DNA of 64,000 nt from Sphingomonas sp. (GTDB lineage Bacteria > Pseudomonadota > Alphaproteobacteria > Sphingomonadales > Sphingomonadaceae). Position 1 is the stretch's first letter; each line of letters starts with the position of its first letter. Of the stretch, positions 52,766 through 61,507 are shown piece by piece. Under the pieces are notes generated by a model, which worked only from the letters and a program-made list of their open reading frames with translations, did not search any database and was not told where the DNA came from. The stretch covers positions 186,001 through 250,000 of the forward strand of contig NZ_JAGIAM010000003.1 in assembly GCF_017744835.1 (NCBI RefSeq), given 5' to 3'. The position numbers and the translations under genes are program-made.

Positions 52766-54880
52766 ATGGGGGCGGGGGCGGCGCTTCGCCACGCGGGCTG
52801 GGCGATCGAGCGCTGGCTCGAGGCCGAGCGCGAGCAGCTCGTGCTGTGGTTGCCGGTGATGCTCGCCGCCGGAATTGCCGCCTGGTTCCTGCTTCCCGAC
52901 TCGGCGCGCTGGCTGGCGTTCCTTTGCGCGACGGGTGGATTGGGCGTGGCAGGGCTCGCCGTGCCGGGCATCGGCCGGGCACCGCGCGCGATCGCTATCG
53001 CCGCGCTCGCCATGGCGCTCGGCTGCGCGCTGGTGTGGTGGCGCGCCGAGCGAGTCGCTGCCCCGGTGCTCGCCCGACCGGCGATCGTCGCCTTCGAAGG
53101 CGAAGTCGAGCTAGTCGAGCCGCTGCCTGCGCGCGACATGGTCCGCGTCACGCTCGCGCCGCGCGCCGGGGCCGGGCTGCCACCGCGGGTGCGCGTGAAC
53201 CTTGCCGAGAGCGACGCGCCGGCGGAGCTGGGGCGGGGCGCCGTGATCCGATTGCGGGCGCGACTGATGCCTCCCGCGCCGCCCGCGGTCCCCGGCGCCT
53301 ATGATTTCGCACGCCTGGCCTGGTTCGCGGGCCTCGGCGCCAGCGGCAAGGGGTTCGCTCCGGTCGCGCTGATCCGCCCCGGCAGCGCGCCGGGAACCGA
53401 TCTCCGCGCCCGGCTCTCGGCGCATATCGAGTCGCGCGTCGAAGGCAGCGGCGGCGGGATCGCGAGCGCGCTGGCTACCGGCGACCGCGGCGCGATCTCG
53501 GACGAGGATGCCGAGGCGATGCAGCGCTCCGGCCTCGCGCATCTCCTCTCGGTGAGCGGGCTGCACGTCAGCGCGGTGACCGCGGCGGCGATGCTGATCG
53601 TGCTCCGCCTGCTCGCGCTCAGCCCCACGCTCGCACTCCGCTGGCGGCTGCCGCTCGTGGCGGCGGGGGCGGGGGCATTCGCCGCGATCGGCTATACTCT
53701 GCTCACCGGCGCCGAGGTTCCCACGGTCCGCTCGTGCATCGCCGCGCTGCTCGTGCTGCTCGCGCTCAGCCTGGGCCGCGAGGCGATCACGCTGCGGCTG
53801 GTCGCCGCCGGCGCGGTGGCGGTGCTGCTGCTCTGGCCCGAGGCAGCGGCGGGCCCCAGCTTCCAGCTCAGCTTCGCCGCGGTCACTGCGATCGTCGCGC
53901 TGCACGAGAGCCCCCGGATCCGCGGCTGGTTCGCGCGACGCGAGGAATCGCTTGCCGCCCGGCTGCTCCGGCATGCGGGGTCGCTGCTGCTCACCGGGAT
54001 GGTGGTCGAACTCGCGTTGATGCCGATCGCGCTGTTCCATTTCCACCAGGCCGGCCTCTACGGTGCGCTCGCCAATATCGTCGCGATACCGCTCACCACC
54101 TTCGTCATCATGCCGCTCGAAGCCGCGGCGCTGCTCTTCGACACGGCGGGAGCGGGAATGCCCTTCTGGTGGCTGACCGCACGCGCGCTCGATCTGCTGC
54201 TCTGGCTCGCGCACCTGACCGCCGCGGCGCCCGGCGCGATGGCGGCGCTGCCCGCGATGCCGGTCGGCGCCTATGCGACGATGCTCGCCGGCGGGCTGTG
54301 GATCGCGCTGTGGCGGACGCGAGTGCGCTGGGCGGGCGCGCTCCCGCTGGCAGCGGGCCTCGTCTGGGCGCTGCTCACCCCCGCGCCTGACCTGCTCGTG
54401 ACCGGCGATGGCCGGCACCTCGCGATCCGCACGCGCGACGGTGGCTTCGCGCTGCTTCGCGAGCGCGCCGGGGACTATGTCCGCTCGATGCTCGGCGAGA
54501 ACAGCGGTGCCGGCGATACGCTCGACGAGCTCGTGTCGAGTCCCGACGCGCGCTGCAGCCCCGATCTCTGCCTGGTCGACTTCCGCTCAGGCGAGCGAAG
54601 CTGGCGCGTCGTGGCGACGCGGAGCAGCTATCTCGTGCCCTGGAAGGAAATGATGCACCTGTGCGCCGCAGCGGACATCATGGTCAGCGATCGCCGCCTG
54701 CCGCCCGGCTGCACCCCGCGCTGGCTCGCGCTCGACCGCACCACGCTGGCGACCACCGGCGGCGTCGCGATCAGCTTCGCCGCCGGCCGTGTCACCACCG
54801 TGCTGGGCGGCGGCGCGCATCCCTGGATCAATCCGCCGACGGTGCAGCCTCCCGCTGCGAGCTACGGTTCGCAGCGCTGA
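52766..54880 (+). CDS. comEC: ComEC/Rec2 family DNA uptake membrane protein, about 704 aa
   Basis: ComEC forms the channel that takes up single-stranded DNA through the inner membrane. The N-terminal part has two helices (VLWLPVMLAAGIAAWF, AIAIAALAMALGCALVWW) and a DUF4131 region. The Competence domain (about 220-500) has GDRGAISDEDAEAMQRSGLAHLLSVSGLHVSAV. A short C-terminal domain has some lactamase-like sequence, but the Zn motifs are absent, as in many alphaproteobacterial members. The start may be the ATG at 52715 or that at 52766; the second leaves room for a promoter. Confidence 0.9.
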   Translation: MGAGAALRHAGWAIERWLEAEREQLVLWLPVMLAAGIAAWFLLPDSARWLAFLCATGGLGVAGLAVPGIGRAPRAIAIAALAMALGCALVWWRAERVAAPVLARPAIVAFEGEVELVEPLPARDMVRVTLAPRAGAGLPPRVRVNLAESDAPAELGRGAVIRLRARLMPPAPPAVPGAYDFARLAWFAGLGASGKGFAPVALIRPGSAPGTDLRARLSAHIESRVEGSGGGIASALATGDRGAISDEDAEAMQRSGLAHLLSVSGLHVSAVTAAAMLIVLRLLALSPTLALRWRLPLVAAGAGAFAAIGYTLLTGAEVPTVRSCIAALLVLLALSLGREAITLRLVAAGAVAVLLLWPEAAAGPSFQLSFAAVTAIVALHESPRIRGWFARREESLAARLLRHAGSLLLTGMVVELALMPIALFHFHQAGLYGALANIVAIPLTTFVIMPLEAAALLFDTAGAGMPFWWLTARALDLLLWLAHLTAAAPGAMAALPAMPVGAYATMLAGGLWIALWRTRVRWAGALPLAAGLVWALLTPAPDLLVTGDGRHLAIRTRDGGFALLRERAGDYVRSMLGENSGAGDTLDELVSSPDARCSPDLCLVDFRSGERSWRVVATRSSYLVPWKEMMHLCAAADIMVSDRRLPPGCTPRWLALDRTTLATTGGVAISFAAGRVTTVLGGGAHPWINPPTVQPPAASYGSQR

Positions 54881-54883
54881 ATG

Positions 54884-54906
54884 GCGCCGACAAGCGGCGC
54901 GTTTTT
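54884..54906 (+). terminator. Rho-independent terminator after comEC
   Basis: GCGCCG (54884-54889) and CGGCGC (54895-54900) flank a five-base loop and are followed by GTTTTT, three bases after the comEC stop. Confidence 0.8.
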
Positions 54907-54911
54907 CCTGT

Positions 54912-54928
54912 TTGCAATGTTGGATTTT
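54912..54928. repeat. Fragment of the dispersed repeat
   Basis: TTGCAATGTTGGATTTT matches the first 17 bases of copies A and B with one change. The rest of the repeat is absent. It lies between the comEC terminator and the tailspike-like gene. Confidence 0.45.
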
Positions 54929-54981
54929 GGGGCATAGTTCACCTTTTGTTCCGATCTTCGGAGCAAAAAGGAGACCAGCTA

Positions 54982-56250
54982 ATGACGATTTCCGTGTTGG
55001 ATTACATTCCGGCGGCGATGCATCAGGGCATCAAGGACGGCGTCAACACCGACGACCTCACCTCTTATTTCCAGCTCGCCGCCCAGGCCGCTTTCGGCGA
55101 GCTCGCACCTGAAATGGAGATGGGAACGCTGTTCGTCCCGAACGGCCTGTATCATGTCACGAGCATCGGCATCGGCAGGATCAAGGTCGTCGGGGAGAGT
55201 ACCTCGGGAACGGTCCTCAAAGCCTATTCGAGCGGCGCCGGTGGCGAGTATATGCTCAACGCCAAGATCGACGTCGACGGGTTCACGACCAATACGAGCG
55301 GTGCCGGCTGGTGCGAGAGCATGACGCTCGACGGCGCCGTGCTCGGTAGCGACAGCGAAGGATCGGGACGTAGCGGTCTGCAATCCTTCGCCTATAACAA
55401 CAGCAGCAGCGTCGTCCTGAAGTATCTCTATTGCGGCATGAACATTGAGATGCCGATGTGGAGCAGGATCGAGAATATCTATGCCTTCCGATGCGAGATC
55501 GGCTTCCTTGTGGCCGCCTCTCCCGATGGCCAGTCCGGCACATCGACGACCTTCACCAATTGCTGGGCAAACGAATCGGCGAGCTACGGATTCCAGGTCG
55601 GCGCGCTCGCCTATTCCAGCTTCATCAATTGCGTCTCGCAGGCCCCGAGCGGTCATGGCGGCATCGGGTTTTACCTGCTCGGCGACTGGAACGGCCCGAC
55701 GGCGGCAAATGTGGCGCTCCAGCTGATCGGCTGCGGCCATGAAGGCGGCGGGCTCCCCTTCTATTTCCAGCGCTGCCTTGAACTCACGGTCATCGCCCCG
55801 CGGATCATCAATCCCGATGCCGACAAGAACCTGCTGACCTTCGCCGGATCGCGAGGTACGGTGATCGACTTCAGCAGCGTCGCGGCAATGACCAACGGCG
55901 CACATTATGTGGACGTGGTGACCAACGATCCCGGCCACCAGCCGCTCGAACCCGGCAGCATTGTCTTCGTGAACGGGAATCCCGACTGGCCCAGCGGCAA
56001 GGAGACTCATTTCACGCGGATCGGCGCGCGGGTCGGTTCGGGCGCTTCGCCTACGACCTCGTCGCACGAATATCATGTCGACGGGAAGCCGGTGGTGGGC
56101 GCACGCCGGACCGGCTGGGCCCTGCCTGCCGGTCCCTCGAGTAAAGCCGCGTTCGACAGCGCTTCAAGCAGCCTCACCGTGCAGCAGCTCGCCGAGCGGC
56201 TCAAGGCGCTCATCGAGGATCTGACGGCGCACGGCCTGATCGGCGCCTGA
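54982..56250 (+). CDS. Orphan beta-helix tailspike-like protein, 422 aa
   Basis: The protein begins SVLDYIPAAMHQGIKDGVNT, resembling the start of pectate-lyase-like phage tailspike proteins (DYIP..xxGxxD.T.. then a Pro/Gly-rich VPNGLYHV loop). A long beta-rich region (about 60-340) has Asn/Gly/Ser-rich turns, which suggest a right-handed beta-helix. The C-terminus carries VVGARRTGWALPAGPSSKAA and a helical end, RLKALIEDLTAHGLIGA, as in phage or GTA tail proteins. There is no signal peptide. It has a strong AAAAAGGAG at 54965-54973. No other phage gene is near. A polysaccharide-degrading or adhesin role is plausible but not shown. Confidence 0.72.
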   Translation: MTISVLDYIPAAMHQGIKDGVNTDDLTSYFQLAAQAAFGELAPEMEMGTLFVPNGLYHVTSIGIGRIKVVGESTSGTVLKAYSSGAGGEYMLNAKIDVDGFTTNTSGAGWCESMTLDGAVLGSDSEGSGRSGLQSFAYNNSSSVVLKYLYCGMNIEMPMWSRIENIYAFRCEIGFLVAASPDGQSGTSTTFTNCWANESASYGFQVGALAYSSFINCVSQAPSGHGGIGFYLLGDWNGPTAANVALQLIGCGHEGGGLPFYFQRCLELTVIAPRIINPDADKNLLTFAGSRGTVIDFSSVAAMTNGAHYVDVVTNDPGHQPLEPGSIVFVNGNPDWPSGKETHFTRIGARVGSGASPTTSSHEYHVDGKPVVGARRTGWALPAGPSSKAAFDSASSSLTVQQLAERLKALIEDLTAHGLIGA

Positions 56251-56310
56251 TCGGGGAACAGGCAGCGCCAGCGTGAAAAGCCCCATCACGGCAGGCGCTT
56301 CCACCAAGGC

Positions 56311-56347
56311 TATGGGCCGGATGGGCTTACCGCTCATCCGGCCCATA
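56311..56347. terminator. Bidirectional hairpin between the tailspike-like gene and lexA
   Basis: TATGGGCCGGATG (56311-56323) pairs perfectly with CATCCGGCCCATA (56335-56347) around an 11-base loop. It sits in the 102-bp convergent gap, close to the lexA stop. There is no long T-run on either side, but a 13-bp stem should stop transcription. Confidence 0.7.
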
Positions 56348-56352
56348 GTCGC

Positions 56353-57018
56353 TCAGTAGCGTCGCAGCAGCCCCGCGAGCCGGCCCTGGACGCGGATCTG
56401 GTCCGGGCGGTAGCGCTGGGGATCATAGGCGCGGTTGGCGGGATCCAGGCGGACCATCGCGCCTTCCTTGCGGAAATATTTGAGCGTCGCCTCGGCGTCG
56501 TCGACCAGCGCCACGACGATCTCGCCGTCGCGCGCCACTTCGGTGCGGCGGATCAGCGCATAATCGCCGTCGAGGATGCCCGCCTCGACCATGGAGTCGC
56601 CCGCCACCTCGAGCGCATAATGCTCGCCGGCGCCGAGCAGCGCGGCAGGGACGGGGAGCATCGTCGAGCCTTCGAGCGCCTCGATCGGCGTACCCGCGGC
56701 GATGCGGCCGTGGAGCGGGATCTCTACCACGTCGTTGGCGGGCGGGGGCGGCGCGGCGGGCGCAGCCTTGGGCGCGCTCGCCTTGACCGGCTTGGTATCG
56801 CCGCGCTCGGGAAGCTTGAGCACTTCCAGCGCGCGCGCCCGGTTGGGCAGGCGCCGGATGAAGCCGCGCTCCTCGAGCGCGCTGATCAGCCGGTGGACGC
56901 CGGACTTGGACTTGAGATCGAGCGCCTCCTTCATTTCCTCGAACGAAGGCGATACGCCGGTCTCGCCAAGGCGATCGGCAATGAAGCAGATGAGCTCGTG
57001 CTGCTTGCGCGTGAGCAT
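56353..57018 (-). CDS. lexA: LexA repressor, 221 aa
   Basis: LexA represses the SOS regulon and cleaves itself when RecA is activated. The N-terminal winged HTH (1-65) contains [33 protein letters not shown] Pro/Ala-rich linker follows (78-95). The peptidase half has the cleavage pair Ala108-Gly109, catalytic Ser142 in AGDSMVEAG and Lys180 in EATLKYF. The linker is longer than in E. coli. The start is the ATG at 57016-57018; an in-frame extension overlaps its own operator and is rejected. moeA is upstream. Confidence 0.95.
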   Translation of the reverse strand: MLTRKQHELICFIADRLGETGVSPSFEEMKEALDLKSKSGVHRLISALEERGFIRRLPNRARALEVLKLPERGDTKPVKASAPKAAPAAPPPPANDVVEIPLHGRIAAGTPIEALEGSTMLPVPAALLGAGEHYALEVAGDSMVEAGILDGDYALIRRTEVARDGEIVVALVDDAEATLKYFRKEGAMVRLDPANRAYDPQRYRPDQIRVQGRLAGLLRRY

Positions 57019-57035
57019 CCGGGTCCTCCTGTCTA

Positions 57036-57050
57036 GAACAGACTGGGAAC
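57036..57050 (-). promoter_or_regulatory. LexA (SOS) box ahead of lexA
   Basis: On the minus strand GTTC (57047-57050) and GTTC (57036-57039) are spaced by seven bases, the alphaproteobacterial SOS box GTTC-N7-GTTC. It lies 18 bases before the lexA ATG and fits autoregulation. Confidence 0.85.
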
Positions 57051-57075
57051 GTTTACGCAATGTTCTTGGGGCTTG

Positions 57076-58260
57076 TCAAGCGATGTCGAGGATTTCCACC
57101 GAGTCGCCCGTTCGGGCCGCCGGAGCACCGGGCGTACGCACCACCAGACAGGTCGCGCGGGCGAGTGTGGCGAGCATTGCGCTGTCCTGCAGCGCGGCGG
57201 CAAACACCTGTCCATCGCGCAGCTCGGCACGCATGTAATCGGTGCGCGGTCCGTTGCCCGGCAGCGGTTCGCCGAGGACGGCCGAGCGCGTGCGCGGCAA
57301 TGGATCGGTGGCGCCTGCCAGGCGCGCCACCAGGGGCCGGACGAAGAGCAATGTGGTGACGAACGCCGAGACCGGATTGCCCGGAAGCCCGAGCACGACC
57401 GCACCGCCGAGCCGGCCGGCCATCATCGGCTTTCCCGGGCGCAGCGCGATCCGCCAGAAATCGATCGACGCGCCCGCCGCCTCGAGCGCCGGACGCACAA
57501 GGTCATGGTCGCCCACCGATGCACCGCCGGTGGTGACGAGAAGGTCGGCATCGACGCTGCGGAAGGCGGATTCGAGCGCCGCGGCGCTGTCGGGCAGGAT
57601 GCCGAGGTCGAGGATGTCGACCGGCAGGTCGGCGAGCTGGGCGGCGAGCATCAGCCGGTTGGTCTCGGGAAGCTGCGCCTCGCCGACCGCGGCGCCCGGC
57701 GGCACCAGCTCGTCGCCCGTGGCGGCGATGGCCACGCGAACCTTCCGATGCACCGTCAACGCGCCATGCCCCGCGGCACCCGCGAGCGCGAGCCGGGCGG
57801 GGGTGAGCCGCTCGCCCGCGGCGATCAGGGGATCGCCTTCGCCGAAGTCTAGCCCGCGGCGGCGGACGTTGCGGCCGGCGAAGGGCGGGCCTTCGCCCTC
57901 CAGGGTGAGCCGCGCGCCCTCGCGCCCGGCCTCTTCCTGCACCATCACCGTGTCGGCGCCCGCGGGCAGCGGCGCGCCGGTGAAGATGCGGACTGCCTGT
58001 CCCGCGACGACGCTCCCGGCGAAGGCGCGGCCCGCGGCGCTCTCGCCGATCACCGTCCACGGCCCCGGCATGTCGGCGAAGCGGATCGCATAGCCGTCCA
58101 TCGCCGAAAGGTCCGCCGAGGGCTGGGTGCGGCGCGCGACGACCGGCTCGGCCGTCCAGCGCCCGGCGGCGTCGGCGAGCGGCACGGTTTCGACGCCGAC
58201 ACGGCCCGCCAGCGCAAGCAGGTGCGACTGGGCTTCGGCGACGGGCAGCAACGGGCTCAT
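57076..58260 (-). CDS. moeA: Molybdopterin molybdenumtransferase MoeA, 395 aa
   Basis: MoeA inserts molybdate into adenylated molybdopterin. The key blocks are DLSAMDGYAIR near residue 52, GAPLPAGADTVMVQEE, RRRGLDFGEGD, ATGDELVPPG, TTGGASVGDHD and the GLPGNPVSAFVTT signature. The C-terminal domain IV is present. The length is typical. The ATG at 58258-58260 is the start, with 12 earlier residues in the frame rejected. It is transcribed towards lexA, with the 2OG-oxygenase gene 46 bases upstream on the same strand. Confidence 0.95.
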   Translation of the reverse strand: MSPLLPVAEAQSHLLALAGRVGVETVPLADAAGRWTAEPVVARRTQPSADLSAMDGYAIRFADMPGPWTVIGESAAGRAFAGSVVAGQAVRIFTGAPLPAGADTVMVQEEAGREGARLTLEGEGPPFAGRNVRRRGLDFGEGDPLIAAGERLTPARLALAGAAGHGALTVHRKVRVAIAATGDELVPPGAAVGEAQLPETNRLMLAAQLADLPVDILDLGILPDSAAALESAFRSVDADLLVTTGGASVGDHDLVRPALEAAGASIDFWRIALRPGKPMMAGRLGGAVVLGLPGNPVSAFVTTLLFVRPLVARLAGATDPLPRTRSAVLGEPLPGNGPRTDYMRAELRDGQVFAAALQDSAMLATLARATCLVVRTPGAPAARTGDSVEILDIA

Positions 58261-58306
58261 GCCCGGGTCTTGGCGCGACGGGCGGGCCGAAAGCAAGAGG
58301 CGTCAG

Positions 58307-59038
58307 TTAACCGTGCAGGACGCGCTTTGCCTTGTGCAATAACCGCCGAGCTCCACTAAATCGCTCCCCTGGACGGGGGCGGTAATTGGTCAGCGTAGAC
58401 CGGCTGCGTCCCTGGCATTGCGTGTAATAATAGAGCGCGATCGAATTGCGCGTGACGTCCGCGGGGCAAGCCAGTGGCTCGGGATGGCCGTGGAAGCTCT
58501 CGTCGGTGGTACTGAACACCACCATGCGACCGAGCAGGGGCGCGATCCTGACGGCGCAGCCCTCCATACTAGCAGGCCATAATTCAAGATGGCCGCCCCA
58601 TTCCTCGCGCCAGTCCGGATTGAGGTAGAGCAGGACGTTCACTCGACGATGGAGCCGCAAACCTTCGTGCCAGCTGAAGTCGGTGTGGATCTTGAGAAAG
58701 CCGCCGCGACCAACCTGGTGGACTCCGCCGCCGAACATGGAGTGATCGGCAATCAGCCCGTGAATCCCGGTGACCCATTCAAGCCAGGCGACGAACGCGG
58801 GACCGTTCAGTTCCTCCAGCAGCGCGACCGTGTCCGAGCCCATGCGGCTGCGGTCCTGCGTGCCGCCCTTGCGGTGCTGGCCGTAGAACTCCGCACTCGC
58901 ATCCGCGACTGTACCTTGAATTTCCTCGGCAATGCGAATGACGCGAGACCGGTCAAAATGGTCGTCTATGACGATGTGCGGAAATGGGGCAGAATTCGCG
59001 TAAGTATTATGAAGATCGTCGATCTGCGTCGTAGTCAT
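58307..59038 (-). CDS. 2-oxoglutarate/Fe(II)-dependent oxygenase, 243 aa
   Basis: A prolyl-hydroxylase-type fold: PFPHIVIDDHF at residues 18-28, then the facial triad His118-x-Asp120 in LKIHTDF and a distal His in SFHGHPEPL (183 or 185). TRNSIALYYYT supplies Arg197 for 2-oxoglutarate. Such proteins hydroxylate peptides, sugars or other small molecules; the pattern SFHGHPEPLxCP is common in stand-alone oxygenases found near glycan genes. The start is uncertain: ATG 59038 is used and ATG 59086 is possible. The upstream DNA is poorer in GC than the rest. Confidence 0.83.
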   Translation of the reverse strand: MTTTQIDDLHNTYANSAPFPHIVIDDHFDRSRVIRIAEEIQGTVADASAEFYGQHRKGGTQDRSRMGSDTVALLEELNGPAFVAWLEWVTGIHGLIADHSMFGGGVHQVGRGGFLKIHTDFSWHEGLRLHRRVNVLLYLNPDWREEWGGHLELWPASMEGCAVRIAPLLGRMVVFSTTDESFHGHPEPLACPADVTRNSIALYYYTQCQGRSRSTLTNYRPRPGERFSGARRLLHKAKRVLHG

Positions 59039-59177
59039 GCTGCATGATAACATGCATTGGATTTGAGAAAAGTCCGCAGAATTCATCGCGGGATGATCAT
59101 TTTGATACGCTGCTGGCGAATGCCTCCAGTGTTGGGAAAATAGATTACGATCCGCCGCACAACTGGTCGCGCGAAGG

Positions 59178-60134
59178 TTAGTTCGGGCGGCGCTGGCTCG
59201 TGATGATGCCCAGGTCGGTGGGGCGCAGCGGCAGGCGGAACTCGCACAGGATGCGGCCGCCGCGTACCTCGAGCACGCTGGCCGGGCCGCCGCCGACGTG
59301 CGGCAGCGATACCCAGAGCTGGCTCTTGGCGGCCACCGGCGCGCGCGTCTCCAGCTCGACCAGATGCGCGGTGAGCGCGCGGATCCGCGCGTTCCACCAC
59401 CGCACGCCTTCACGAACGCGTGCGGGTGCGTCGATGCGGATCGCGTGCTTGTCGGGCATCAGCCCCTCGCCGTGCGGCGCGTCAGCGTGGGTGCCCGCGC
59501 TGCCGTTCTGCTGCATCTGGCGCAGCCAGGGCATCAGCACTTGCCAGCCGAGCTCCTCGTGGAAGGCGACGCCGGCGAGGCGCGGTCCGGTCCAGCGCAC
59601 GGTGCCATCGAGCGGACGAAGCCCGTCGAAGACAAGCTGCACCGGATCGCCGATCGCCAGCTCCAGCCGGGTTTCGATCCCCGCGCCGCCTTGCGAGATG
59701 TTGCGGCTGCGCGCCAGCTCGACATTGCCCTTGTGGCGCAGCGAGACCGCCTGCTGGGTCTCGACGCGAGGTACGCGGCGGCGTTCGGCGGGAAGGTTGG
59801 CGAGGTTTCGCGCCAGCGCGCCGACCACGTCGATCGGCTGGTCGAACACGAAGCCTGCCTCGCCGGCGCTATGCCAGGCGAGCCGCCCGTCCATGCTCTG
59901 GCCGTTGGCGAGTTCGAGCCGCATCGGCGAATCCTCGCGCAGCGCCTCGGCCACGCGCAGCGTCGCGCCGACCGCGCTCAGCTTGTGGAGCGCGCAGGCG
60001 TGGCGGTCGCCGCCGTCGTGGAGGTGCGCGGAATCGAACTCGGCATGCCCGTCACCGTCATGCACGAGCGCGCGAGGCGGATCGCCCGCAAGGCTGAAGA
60101 TGGTTGCGGACGCTGCTGCCTGTGTCATTTCCAT
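59178..60134 (-). CDS. PilZ-domain protein with two or three PilZ-like regions, 318 aa
   Basis: The middle (about residues 117-205) is a PilZ domain with RRRVPRVETQQAVSLR and RNISQGGAGIE, the two c-di-GMP-binding motifs. The N-terminal region (about 20-105) has a similar beta pattern but lacks them. The C-terminal region (about 225-315) has VREGVRWWNARI and a beta-rich tail, perhaps a third copy. It should bind c-di-GMP through the middle domain. There is no membrane segment. It is the second PilZ protein in the window. Confidence 0.82.
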   Translation of the reverse strand: MEMTQAAASATIFSLAGDPPRALVHDGDGHAEFDSAHLHDGGDRHACALHKLSAVGATLRVAEALREDSPMRLELANGQSMDGRLAWHSAGEAGFVFDQPIDVVGALARNLANLPAERRRVPRVETQQAVSLRHKGNVELARSRNISQGGAGIETRLELAIGDPVQLVFDGLRPLDGTVRWTGPRLAGVAFHEELGWQVLMPWLRQMQQNGSAGTHADAPHGEGLMPDKHAIRIDAPARVREGVRWWNARIRALTAHLVELETRAPVAAKSQLWVSLPHVGGGPASVLEVRGGRILCEFRLPLRPTDLGIITSQRRPN

Positions 60135-60208
60135 TTCCGGCCCCGATCGTCCGGGAACCTTGGGCGCAGCGATTGAAGACCCGGTTAACAGGGAAGGTTG
60201 TGGATTCC

Positions 60209-60868
60209 CTAATCGCGATCGGGCGCGCCCAAGGGGAAGAAGGGGCGATAGGGCCGCGCCTCGTTAACGGCGCGCGCGAAGGAGGGACGCGCGAGCAGCC
60301 GGGCGCGATAGCCGCGCAGCCTGGCGTGCTGCTCCGCGATCGGATGTGCCCAATCGGCATAGAAGAGCGACGGCGCGGCCGCGCAGTCGGCGAGCGTGAA
60401 GTCCACGCCCGTCGCCCAGCCGTCGGGCGCCAGCCGCTGGTCGAGCCAGGCATAGATGGTGTCGAGCGTCGCGCGTGCCTGTTCGCAGCCATAGGGATCG
60501 CGCGACTCTTCGGGCCGCAGCGCGTCGCCGACCAGCTTCTGCATCGGCGTCATCACATAATTGTCGAAGACGCGATCCATCATCCGCACCTTCACGGCCG
60601 CATCCGGCTCGTCGGGGATCAGCCGCACCGGCCCGGCATGACGGTTCTGGAGATATTCGATGATCGTGCTCGATTCGAGCACCGCGCGCCCGTCGTCGAC
60701 CAGCAGCGGGAACTTGCCGATCGGCCAATGGGCATAAAGCTCTTCGCCGGCGGAGGGATTGTCCGGCGAGACCATGCGATAGTCGAAATCGACGCCGTTC
60801 TCGTACAGCGCCACCAGCACCTTCTGGCAATAGGAGGAGAAGGGGTGTGCGTAGAGGATCGGCTTCAT
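60209..60868 (-). CDS. Glutathione S-transferase family protein, 219 aa
   Basis: The N-terminal thioredoxin-like domain has YAHPFSSYCQKVLVALYENG (Ser/Cys in the active-site position) and FPLLVDDGRAVLESSTIIEYL for glutathione binding. The helical C-terminal domain has LADCAAAPSLFYADW. Such enzymes conjugate or reduce electrophiles; the substrate is unknown. The ATG at 60866-60868 is two bases from the moaC stop, so the two are likely co-transcribed. Confidence 0.9.
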   Translation of the reverse strand: MKPILYAHPFSSYCQKVLVALYENGVDFDYRMVSPDNPSAGEELYAHWPIGKFPLLVDDGRAVLESSTIIEYLQNRHAGPVRLIPDEPDAAVKVRMMDRVFDNYVMTPMQKLVGDALRPEESRDPYGCEQARATLDTIYAWLDQRLAPDGWATGVDFTLADCAAAPSLFYADWAHPIAEQHARLRGYRARLLARPSFARAVNEARPYRPFFPLGAPDRD

Positions 60869-60870
60869 CG

Positions 60871-61344
60871 TCAGTCTCCGTCGCGGTGCCAGTCGCCCGA
60901 TTTGCCGCCCGTCTTGGAGAGCAGACGGACGTCCGAGATCAGCATGGCTTTGTCGAGCGCCTTGGCCATGTCGTAGAGCGTGAGCAGCGCGACGCTGGCC
61001 GCGGTGAGCGCCTCCATCTCCACGCCGGTCTGCGCCTCGGTGGCGGCGGTCGCGGTGACGGTAACTCCGGTCTCGTCGACTGCGAGATCGACCACGACGC
61101 TGGCGAGCGGCAACGGGTGGCAGAGCGGGATCAGCTCGGCGGTCTTCTTGGCCGCCATGATCCCGGCGATGCGCGCAGTGGCGAGGACGTCGCCCTTCTT
61201 GACGCTGCCGTCGCGAATGGCGGCGGCGGCCTCCGCCGACATCGCGATACGACCGGCGGCGACGGCTTCGCGCCGCGTGACGGCCTTGCCCGCGACATCA
61301 ACCATGCGCGCCGCGCCGGCTTCGTCGAGGTGAGTGAGACTCAT
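60871..61344 (-). CDS. moaC: Cyclic pyranopterin monophosphate synthase MoaC, 157 aa
   Basis: MoaC makes cyclic pyranopterin monophosphate from the MoaA product. The blocks are clear: [74 protein letters not shown] and KTGGKSGDW. The length is typical. The ATG at 61342-61344 is the start. It lies after trpC, separated by a hairpin-rich repeat, and two bases before the GST gene. Confidence 0.96.
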   Translation of the reverse strand: MSLTHLDEAGAARMVDVAGKAVTRREAVAAGRIAMSAEAAAAIRDGSVKKGDVLATARIAGIMAAKKTAELIPLCHPLPLASVVVDLAVDETGVTVTATAATEAQTGVEMEALTAASVALLTLYDMAKALDKAMLISDVRLLSKTGGKSGDWHRDGD

Positions 61345-61497
61345 TTGCTCCCTCTCCCCTTCGGGGAGAGGGAAGGGGCCCGCCGCGAAGCGGTGGGAAG
61401 GGAGAGGGGCAGGTGGAGAGCGCGCAATACTGCCCCTCTCCCTTCCGCCGACTTCGTCGGCTCCCTCCCTCTCCCCAGAGGGGACAGGGAAATGGCG
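61345..61497. repeat. Hairpin-rich palindromic repeat between trpC and moaC
   Basis: CTCCCTCTCCCCTTCGGGGA at the left end and CCCTCTCCCCAGAGGGGACA at the right end are palindromes, with CCCGCCGCGAAGCGGTGGG and CTTCCGCCGACTTCGTCGG inside. It belongs to the same general class as the other elements but shares no long block with them. Confidence 0.65.
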
Positions 61498-61507
61498 CCC
61501 CCCATCG

